Part shown: one piece after another, positions 55,672-64,000 of the stretch
Layout: every line of letters begins with the position of its first letter
Position numbering within the stretch: the first letter of the stretch is position 1
Source: Hydrangea macrophylla
Taxonomy: Eukaryota; Streptophyta; Magnoliopsida; Cornales; Hydrangeaceae
Length of the DNA stretch: 64,000 nt
Direction: 5' to 3'
Assembly (NCBI GenBank): GCA_033977485.1
Contig: CM066997.1
Location: forward strand, 76,292,634-76,356,633
Notes under the pieces: generated by a model
The model's database searches: none
Seen by the model: only the letters and a program-made list of their open reading frames with translations
What the model was told of the DNA's origin: nothing
Program-made: the position numbers and the translations under genes

Positions 55672-56004
55672 GGGCTTTCAACATATCGTTGAAGATGTGT
55701 TTTTAGAAGTTTATGTTATAATTTGGCATGGGGGCAATAACTCAACTTTTTTTTTCTATGCAAAGGATGAAAGGGATAGCATTTCTTTTGGCCTGTATTA
55801 TTGGAGTATTAGGTATCACGGTGATACCACGTCTCTAATAGGGGAAAGATTATATGCTTATGTGAATAGAGTTTAGACTGATGTGGGAAGAAAAATAGGG
55901 GGCAAAATGTTTTTGAATAAAAAAATTTGATTGGGTTGGGATACCACATCATCCCTATTACTGTGATACCCAATATTTTTTTTTTTCGTATTATTGGAGC
56001 ACAC
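55672..56004. other. Non-coding spacer
   Basis: AT-rich with GGTATCACNGTGATACC words at 55812-55828 and 55938-55972, facing each other (possible ends of another small element). No gene. Confidence 0.3.
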
Positions 56005-57191
56005 TGTTTACACCCTAATTTGGGATTTCCCAGGTCACATGGCGGTCACTGGCTTAGTGCCGTCATCACAGGAGTAGGGAGGAATATGGCCAAAGAGTGG
56101 GGCCCGGGCACGAAGAAGAGACCGATATCCGTATCACCTACCTGGAGGGATGATACGCTCAATACATATATATCGATGTTAAGACCGAGGACAGGATGAT
56201 ATTGGGTTCTCTAAGAGATACTACGGCCTGATCAAGCAAGACGAAGGTTGCAAAGTATGTGCAATGATGGCCGTGACATCGCTCAATGAAGATCGATAAC
56301 CACCCATGAGGGTTCTGCCGTCGCGAGACCAGGGGATAGTAGTCGGCAGAGCAAGTGAGCAAGAGAAGGTAATATCGGGCTTGGGGAATGATTGATGATG
56401 AACCTATGGAACAGTTCAAATAGTCAAACAAAGGCATCGGCTACATAGGCCGATAAACATTGATGGACACTAACGATATTCCCACGAAGAGTAAGACCAA
56501 GATATGATGACCAAGGAGCGCCAAGCAGCTCATAGTAAGAGAAAGCTGGTCAACGAGAGCACATTCACAGAGCACATTCACAGGGCAGTTAAGCGTGGGA
56601 GAAAACGTGTACATAGATTGCGCTGAGTTGGAAGGAAAGCGGTTACATAAAGTTGTAACGTGGCAAAAGCGGGGATCATAAGACATTGTGGAGTCAATCA
56701 TGGGGTAAAGAATGGGTGCAGCAACCTGTTCATGCCTAAAAATCAGGGGCCATAACCCAGTAACCTTACTAACATGGACGGTTAGTTACTCGGTCTATAA
56801 ATAGGGCAGGATGTGCAACATTAAAAGGAGGCTAACACATATGACATCTCTGCCCAGGAAGATTGTTTATATTTCCTCACATCAATATTACTATTGTTCT
56901 TGAGTGATCGTGAGGTTTCCATTGTTCTTGAGTGGTTGTAATTGATATTTAAGTTCTATCAATGAAGATGATGTTCGTGAAGGTATCTTAAACTCATGTA
57001 TCCGTTTGTTTCTTTTTTTATGTTCATTTGTAATTGCTTACTTGCATCAGAGTAGAGTTAAGACCCATCATTGTTATTAATCATTAACAATCGTCGTTTG
57101 AATCAGAAGTTAGTTCAGGTTATCACAATCTCTTTGAGTCCAAGTGGACTCTGGCATGCCCAAAACACACCACTAAAAATTATTGTGAACA
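56005..57191 (+). repeat. 5' LTR of the Tat-type element
   Basis: 1187 bp, TGTTTACACCC...TTGTGAACA. A TATA-like CTATAAATAGGGC is at 56799-56811, with TC/AT-rich U5 downstream. It is homologous to the solo LTR in the host-gene intron, on the opposite strand there. Confidence 0.88.
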
Positions 57192-57213
57192 ATTTTTGGC
57201 ACGCCCAGTGGGA
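57192..57213 (+). other. Primer-binding region of the Tat-type element
   Basis: ATTTTTGGCACGCCCAGTGG follows the LTR directly. The TTGGCRCGCCC-GTGGGAC style is that of Tat-group elements and differs from the initiator-Met sites of the other two elements in this window. Confidence 0.6.
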
Positions 57214-57222
57214 CAGTGTCAA

Positions 57223-57552
57223 ATGGCTGGAAAAGGAACAAGATCCAGGGGTCCTTCCCAAGAGATGGGCTCACGCAAGCCTACCGCAAATGTAGAATCC
57301 CCAGATAGTTTAGTAGCGAGTCAGGCGGATTTGTCTAATATGGGTTACAGTATACTAGAGCACTTCAACCAACATTTCGCCGAGATGTCCATTAGGCAAG
57401 AGCCGACTTTTACCCAGGTTAGTAAGATGTTTCATGAGATGAAAGAATGGAAGGAGCACCAAGCGAGTGGTCTTCTACAGCCAACGATACCATCAACCTT
57501 GTTGTCGCAGGTTAGGTTGGGGGTAAGCAATAATGCCCCATCTCCTTCCTAG
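57223..57552 (+). pseudogene. Gag N-terminal segment of the Tat-type element
   Basis: ATG at 57223 begins MAGKGTRSRGPSQEMG, a basic N-terminus, followed by helical segments to a TAG at 57550. The solo LTR at 57573 then separates it from the rest of gag. Reading continues after the LTR at 59172 in the direction of the capsid region, with further stops. Confidence 0.65.
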
Positions 57553-57572
57553 AGTGAAAAATGCATTACCCC

Positions 57573-59166
57573 TGATTCGAGGTAAAAAGTGCATGTTCAT
57601 AGTGTATTACATGGTCCTTTATGCATACTTTTATCCTCAAAGTCCCTATATTTAGGTGCATTCTAATAACAATGACCTTTTTATTGTGTTAATGCTAAAA
57701 CATATGTTTATGCATTGTTTTATAGGTATTACGATGTAAATCAATGAAGCAAAGCTAAAGAAAAGTGATTCTGGTGAAGAGAACAACGGAAGCAGCTGAG
57801 AAAACACCAATTTTGACAATGAAGACTTCATATTTGGAAGATTTTTTCAGAAATACAAAATGTAGATCTTTGAGTTACGGTCGCATGGCCGCAAAGGGGA
57901 GGTCAATCCGAGGTCCGAGTGAAAAGTTATGGCCATTCTTCCATCGGTGCGCAGAGTTGTCAAAATCAGAGGAGTTCAAGCCCTTGAGCAGAGTTCAATC
58001 GATCGAACCTTCGATCGATCGAACTAAGCTCGATCGATCGAACTTTATTTTCATACAAAAGTTGCGTAAACTCTGCAGGAACCCTATATATAAGTTATTT
58101 TGACGCCAGACGAAAGAAGGACGCTCCAGAACGCAAGGGTAGTTTTAGGGTTATATTAGGAGTAGATTAGGTTAGATTCTTATTTTTCTTCCTCTTTTTC
58201 ATTATTATATTGAAGAATATTGAAGATTCAAGTCATTTACAAGTTATTTTCATATTTATTCCAGGTTTTTCCTTTCCTTTATCTTATTTGATTGTTTATG
58301 AATCTAGTAGTTATGATTGTTATGTTTTACTGTTTCTGCACAAGTTTATTTATGTTTCCGTAGTGTAGTCGTTGGAAATATGTGATGAAACATTGATTCC
58401 CAACCTCTGCCATGCAATCTTTAGAAACCTTGGGCTCGATCGATCGAACCAGAGCCATAGTCAAGCGATCGAAGGCATTTAGATTGATTGAAGGATGATA
58501 TTGTCCGATCGATCGAGAGCGCTTCGATCGATCGAACTTGTTGATTCCTGAGATGATTCTTTTAAGTATTCCATTACTTTCTGTTTTAGAAATCTATCAT
58601 CAAATTGTTCCAATAAGCTCAGTTTGTCAGAACAGTTTTTAAAACTTAAAGCCTTAAGACTATTTGCTTCAATGACTTTTGAAAACCACTTTGAATGCTA
58701 ACACCATTTAGAGCGCAAGTAATAACCATTGTTTTAAATCATCTTCCAAGTATTTTAAATCAACTATGATGATGTAGTCCCGGTCATGAAAGGGCTATTG
58801 ATTCTATATCTTTAGAAAAATACGGAATACTGAAAAGGAATGAACTCCATAGAACGTTAATGAGTATGCATGGTAGATGGTTAGGATCAATGTGGATTCT
58901 CGTATTTCCAACACCTTTAAATTATTAGTTTCATTAGTTATGTTTCTATAAGCTTTAATTTATTATTTAGTTTATTTTAATTAATTAGGATTCGTTAGAA
59001 CCTCCAATCCTTCATTTTTATTTTCTTTTTCTTTAGGCTGTAACTTAGTATATTTTCTTCCTATTCCTTCCTTGTGGGATCGACCTGGACTTCCAGTACT
59101 ATATTACTTGCATGATTACCTACACTTGGGTGTTGCACAAGAGCGCACAACTATTTAGTCGTGTCA
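57573..59166 (+). mobile_element. Solo LTR inserted in gag (Athila-like?)
   Basis: TGATTCGAGG...TTAGTCGTGTCA, 1594 bp, with a perfect 5-bp duplication ACCCC (57568-57572 and 59167-59171). The 3' part has CTTGTGGGATCGACCTGGAC and CACTTGGGTGTTGCAC, phrases reminiscent of Athila LTR ends. That family call is tentative. Repeated TCGATCGATCGAAC palindromes lie at 57998-58042 and 58436-58530. Confidence 0.85.
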
Positions 59167-59171
59167 ACCCC

Positions 59172-61320
59172 TTTAAAGAGGAATGGTAAAGAGGTTGTAG
59201 GAGAGACCATGAACATACCCTAGGTTTCGTCCAGAGCAGGCATCACCATCAAGAAGCCAGTGATCGGCCAAACTGGGCAAGTTTTAGATCAACAGTGGGG
59301 AAAAATTAACCCGTTGTTTGGAGACACTTTAGAAACCCATGACGAGCCCATTAGGAATGAAAGACCGATCTCAGAACACGAGGTCATCCTGAGAAGAGGA
59401 GCCCCAGCCCAAAACAGTGAGAATTGATCGAGAGCATATCGCCGAAGTCATCCACCAGGATTTTGGTGGGCTCCTCTGTAGGACCCAGTGGCCCATATAT
59501 AAGAGGCCGCATAGTGACGCCGTCAAGAGAGTTTCTCTCCCATGGGGATATAAGGTGCCCAACTTCACAACATTTTCTGGTAAGGCCGACCAATCGACCG
59601 TGGAACATATCAGTCGTTTCCTACTCCAGAGTGGAAAGGTGAGCCACCGAGGAGATATTCTATTAAAGTTGTTCCCTAATTCTTTAACTGGGGTAGCTTT
59701 CAGTTGGTATATCAACTTACCTCTAAATTTTTTCCATAATTGGAACCAAATAGAAGAAGCTTTTCATGCCCAATCCTATCGGACAGAGCCCGAAGTCTCT
59801 ATGGCAGATCTGACTAGGCTATATCAGCTTCCAAGTGAATCAGCGGAAGCATATATTGCCAGGTTTAAACGGACAAAGCACCGCTGTAAAATCATGTTGC
59901 CCGAAGAAGAGTTCGTTAATATAGCCTTGGCAACTAGGGCAGCCCGATATGAACTCATGCTGGAAGAGGAACAGGAAAGAAAAAATTCTTCTAAGGGAAC
60001 CTATTACAGGGATTCCAACTATGATATACACACTATTGAATGTGAGATTAACACTGAAGTGGATGTGGCTGAGATTGTGTCGAAACAGCCGTATTTATGT
60101 CAACCTTTGCCAAATCTGACTGCTGCACAGTTATCGTCGGACAAGAAGCAGCCTTTTGAGACTGGCAAGTAGTACTCTTTTAACATTGCAATGGCTAATC
60201 AAAATTTTGACTTCATGATGACCGATAGGCAAATTCTGTTGTTAAGTTACCTTCGACTAATGAGCTGAAAGGAAAAGAGTATTGCAAATGGCATAACTCT
60301 TGGCGACATAACACTAACAATTGCTTGGTATTCTGGAATGTTTTGCAGGATATGATCGATAAAGGAAATTTGAAGTTCACCGAAAAAGAGAAAGAGGTCA
60401 TAGGAGTTGACAGCAATCCATTTCCTACGGTTATAGGAGCAAACATGGTGGTGCCCGATTTTACGGCCCTGCATAGGCCAAGGAAAAAGATTGACCTCGG
60501 AGCTACTAGGTCTGTTGAGGCAAGTTCGAAAGGGGACGGACAAAAGTCAAAGGCAAGATTGGCCTCCAAAGTTATATCGGACAATGCCGAAACAAACACC
60601 GGCAGAATCCCCACACTACAATGGATGGTCGAGTTGATCGAGCATGGGTTACGTCCCAATTGTAAAGCAGAAATAAACATTCCATCTGTGCCAAAGGAAG
60701 CAAGGGTGTATCGGCCCCCAAGCCCTAGGAGGCCGATTAAAAGTCGTCTCACTTATCCCAAGCAGGAGTATCACAGGAGACCCAATTTCCAGAGACGCGA
60801 GTATCCTTATAATGAACTAAGGCAGGAGAACGGGGACATAATAAGGAAGACTTACCAATTCCATGACCGGTCCCCACGGATGGTTGTTCCACCACAAGCA
60901 GAAGTAAACCGTTGGAAAAGGTTGGAGCATCCCAAGTTCCCAGAGCAAGCCTACTTCACCAAGACGTAGAAAAGGAGAATGCAAAGTTTGAGGCAATCTT
61001 CCCAAGATTAGGAAGCTAAATACCGCTTGGAGAAAAAGCTGGCAGACCGAAGAAACAATAAAAATGAAGACATGGTGCCTAGGACAATCCTTAGCCGGAA
61101 CGGAAAGGAGAAGGTCGACACCGAATGCGTGGGAAATGAACTACGAAAGCTTGAAACACCATCAGTTCCTAAAGTGAATGAATCGGATATGGAAATGGCT
61201 GATCTCGAATTAGATTACGAAAAGCCATTAGACAAGTACATCCAGTTTGGAAGCATTCCAAAGGACTTCTCGATGAATATGGTTTACACGCTGCCAATGA
61301 CCTTTAGAGCAAGACCTGAC
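59172..61320 (+). pseudogene. Gag (capsid and linker) of the Tat-type element
   Basis: The capsid region runs through TQWPIYKRPHSDAVKRVSLP, YKVPNFTTFSGKADQSTVEH, LLKLFPNSLTGVAFSWYINL and ESAEAYIARFKRTKHRC. This is the Retrotrans_gag pattern. Following are a stop at 60170 and a short break. Then come CKWHNSWRHNTNNC, a knuckle-like motif, with VFWNVLQDMIDKGNLKFTEK, and a basic linker ending near 61320. Stops lie at about 60967, 61009 and 61321. Confidence 0.8.
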
Positions 61321-61507
61321 TAGGGAAGTCAAATGGCAGGTGACATGCACGAGGATTAGACTTGTCCATCGATGCCTATGTTTGTCAATAGCGAAGTGAA
61401 GCCAAATAGGCTGAAGGTATCAGTAATTAGACTGAAGGTAGAAGACGAAGCAAGAAAAAAGCCTACTAAAGTCATCTTTGAGAAACCAGTTGAGGGAATG
61501 TCACAGC

Positions 61508-62580
61508 ATTGAAGCCGTTATACATCAACGCGGCTATTGACAGAGTACCCTACTCGAGAGTGTTGATTAATAATAGAGCAGCGGTGAATATCTACCATCG
61601 ACCATGTTGGTAAAATTGCAACGCGACGAGAGTGAGTTGATCCCCACCGAGTTCACTGTTTGTGGGTTCATAGGGACACACGTGAAGATGAAAGGAATCT
61701 TCCCGGTAGAGCTTACTGTGGGAAAGAAGACCACCATGACAACCTTCTTTGTGGTGGACTCTGAAGCATCATACAACGCCTTGCTCAGTCGGGACTGGAT
61801 TCATACCAGTTGGTGTGTCCTGCCAACCTTGCACCAGTTCCTGATTTTTTGGAATGCTGACGAGGTTGAGGTAGTTTGGGCTGATCACAAGCCTTTTGTT
61901 GCCAGAATTAATTGCTCTGTGGTCGTATTGTATGAGGACAATGTCGGCCCTATCAAATTTATTGGGACAGATAAGAACGGTAGGCCAAAATCGGCCACTA
62001 TGGTGTTGATTCAAGTATACAAACATCTCGATCGGCCATCAATCGTGATTACGCTGATTGACGATGATGTAGAACTCAACGTTCCCAATGGACCAGAACC
62101 CATCATCAGTGAAGCTTAGAAGGGCATTAGCCGTCCAGGTCAGTGTAGCCAAAATGCAAGCTTTTCTGGCAAACAAGCGAGTACAAATGTCATCGGCCAA
62201 TTCGGCCGATATCATAGAAGATTATCAAGAACAAATATCGGAAGACTACATGAACATAGAGGAGTTAGCATCGGCTCTTGAAAAGCTTGATGACTTGAAA
62301 GCCGATGTACAAGATCCTCTCCTTGAGGTGAATTTGGGGATAGGCGAAGAATACCAACCCACTTTCGTAAACAAGTTACTCGAGCCCGACTTCCAAGCTT
62401 CGTTGATTTCTCTTCTAAGAGAATTCAAAGATTGTTTTGCTTGGAATTACCATAAAATGCCTGGGCTGGCAAGGGAGCTTTTGGAACACCGGTTACCGCT
62501 CAAGGAGGAATTCAGGTCGGTCAAGCAATTGTCAAGGAGAATGTCCCCAGAAGTGGTTCTAAAAGTTAAGGAATAAATCG
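61508..62580 (+). pseudogene. Aspartic protease and linker of the Tat-type element
   Basis: The active-site loop reads VLINNRAAVN, where retrotransposon proteases have a D-[TSN]-G-A-A motif. Asp has become Asn (AAT) and Gly has become Arg (AGA), both by G-to-A changes, so the enzyme is dead. A frameshift follows near 61600. The rest (VKLQRDESELIPTE, TTFFVVDSEASYNALLSRDW) retains the flap and the LLSRDWI-type second block of the family. Confidence 0.75.
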
Positions 62581-63390
62581 AACGACTGCTGAAGGCCGAC
62601 TTTATAAGAACGGACAGGTATGTTGATTGGATTTTCAATATCGTACCAGTGGTTAAGAAAAATGGCATGTTAAGGATTTGTAGAGACTTCAGAAATTTGA
62701 ATATGGCAACTCCAAAAGATGAATATCCAATGCCTATGGCGGATCAACTAATTGACACTGCGGCCAAACATCAAATTTGTCCTTTATGGATGGTCATTCG
62801 GGCTATAATCAGATCTATATAGCCAAAGACGACGTCCCTAAAATCGCGTTCCGATGCCCACGAGCAATTGGGACATTTGAATGGGTGGTAATGCCATTCG
62901 GGCTTAAAAATGCCGGGGCAACGTATCAGCGGGCTATGAATGCTATCTTCCATGACATGATAGGAAGGATCATGGCGGTTTACATTGATGATGTGGTGGT
63001 AAAAGCGGCCACACAAGAGAAGCATTTGGCCAATTTAAGAAGATCATTCGAAAGAATGAGGGCCCATGGGTTAAAGATGAATCCTTTGGAATGTGCTTTT
63101 AGAGTATCGGCAGGAAACTTCCTCGGTTTCTTGGTACACCAAAGACGTATTGAAATCGACAAGAACAAAGTCCGAGCCATTCAGTCAGTTGAACCCCCAA
63201 GGAACAAGAAGGAACTCCAAAATCTCCTCGGGCAAATCAATTTTTTGCGGAGGTTTATCTCAAATTGCACAGGACGGACACAAGTATGGTCCCCACTGCT
63301 CAAGCTCAAGGTCGAAGAGGAATTCAGGTGGGAGACTCAGCACCAACAAGCCTTTGAAGCCATCAAGCAGTATTTGAACCACCAGTAATC
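62581..63390 (+). pseudogene. Reverse transcriptase of the Tat-type element
   Basis: VVKKNGMLRICRDFRNLN, MDGHSGYNQIYIAKDD, MPFGLKNAGATYQRAMN, the catalytic VYIDDVVVKA and LGQINFLRRFI give the complete RT order. A stop at 62575 and a frameshift near 62775 (between HQIC and SFMDGHSG) break it. The catalytic Asp pair is intact. Confidence 0.9.
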
Positions 63391-64000
63391 ATGCTTCCAA
63401 GAAAGAAAAGGCCGTTGAAACTGTACTTATCGGGCTCAGATGAATCAGTCGCATGCATGTTAGCACAGGACAATGAGTGGGAAAAGGAATAAGCTATGTA
63501 CTGTTTAAGTAGAGTCCTAACTCCTATGGAGTGTAAATACACGTCGATAGAGAAATTATGCCTAGCTTTGTACTTTGCTTCACAGAAACTAAGAGTATAC
63601 ATGCTTCTTATTTTGGTTTATTTGATTTGTCCAACTGACGTCATTAAATACATGTTGTCAAGACCAATAATGAGGGGACGTATCGGTAAATGGACTCTGT
63701 CAATGATGGAGTTCACCTTTTAATTCGTCCCACAATGGTCGATAAAAGGGCAGGCATTAGCCGATTTCTTGGCCGACCATCCGTGTCTGGATATCGATCC
63801 CGAAATATCGGAAACAATTGACGCAACCTTGTTGTCATCCATATCTCTGACTCCTTGGACATTGATTTTCATCGGGTCAAGAAATATTGATGGGGGCAAG
63901 AGCATGGATAGTCATTGTATCCCCAATAAAGAGGAAGACTATACTGTCTTTTAAACTAGAGTATGAATGCTCTAATAATCAAGCAGAATATGAAGCCTTG
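63391..64000 (+). pseudogene. RNase H region of the Tat-type element, partial at the window edge
   Basis: LSRVLTPMECKYTSIEKLCL and the GQALADFLADHP block belong to the RT-linked RNase H. Beyond it WTLIFIGSR and, in the last bases, NNQAEYEAL begin the additional RNase H characteristic of Tat elements. Stops at 63492, 63722 and 63954 and a missing stretch before the DHP block show decay. Integrase and the 3' LTR would lie past 64000. Confidence 0.75.

Larger units (their letters stand above)
56005..64000 (+). mobile_element. Ty3/gypsy element of the Tat lineage, running off the window
   Basis: 5' LTR, primer site, gag, protease, RT, RNase H and the beginning of a second RNase H-like segment lie in order. 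There is no chromodomain-type integrase in view. The Gag motif CKWHNSWRHNTNNC and the trailing NNQAEYEAL motif of the extra RNase H are typical of Tat/Ogre elements. Frames are broken by stops, a solo-LTR insertion and frameshifts. Confidence 0.88.

Overview
The window looks like nuclear DNA of an angiosperm, most likely a eudicot. It is AT-rich and dominated by nested transposable elements: Ty1/copia and Ty3/gypsy LTR retrotransposons, a CACTA-type DNA transposon, MITEs, a SINE and an endogenous pararetrovirus-like block. I see one intact intron-bearing host gene and one decayed LOB-domain (LBD) gene. I cannot name the species from sequence alone.

Layout. 1-3.2 kb: edge of an old LTR element (minus-oriented LTR ending at 1460) followed by two minisatellites. 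3.2-7.2 kb: a short, pol-less copia-like element with both LTRs, a gag-like ORF, PBS, PPT and a perfect 5-bp target duplication. 7.7-24.2 kb: a CACTA-like transposon defined by CACTACAAG-type ends and dense AGTGACATAA subterminal repeats. It carries a 179-bp tandem array, exon-like gene fragments (including a sucrose-transporter exon piece in a 3 x 193-bp tandem array) and a degenerate LTR. Its right subterminal region is interrupted at 15.89-24.06 kb by a rearranged caulimovirid-derived block. That block holds a movement protein, a capsid/zinc-knuckle region and an unrecognised C-terminal domain, but no protease or reverse transcriptase. Only a 37-codon RNase H scrap of pol survives, and the block contains both inverted and direct internal duplications. 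24.2-28 kb: simple-sequence DNA and the LBD pseudogene with an 81-bp repeat array at its 3' end. 28.05-31.8 kb: a 5'-truncated copia element on the minus strand. 31.8-34.2 kb: unassigned, with a 28-nt C run. 34.3-43.8 kb: a complete but mutated Tekay/Del-like chromovirus inserted in a foldback element.

44.2-53.8 kb: the host gene, six coding exons with canonical splice sites. It encodes a membrane-anchored protein of about 278 aa resembling the bacterial-PH (bPH2/YdbS-YdbT) family. Intron 2 has been enlarged by two hAT-type MITEs and a solo LTR. Intron 4 holds a PIF/Harbinger-type MITE.

54.5-55.7 kb: a tRNA-derived SINE nested in a foldback element, and a second foldback element. 56.0-64.0 kb (runs off the window): a Tat-lineage gypsy element with 5' LTR, gag, mutated protease, RT and RNase H. 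A 1.6-kb solo LTR with perfect TSD is inserted in its gag leader. The solo LTR in host intron 2 belongs to the same family as this element's LTR.

The retroelement ORFs all carry stops or frameshifts, and many of the visible lesions are C-to-T or G-to-A changes. This is what methylated, silenced repeats usually accumulate.
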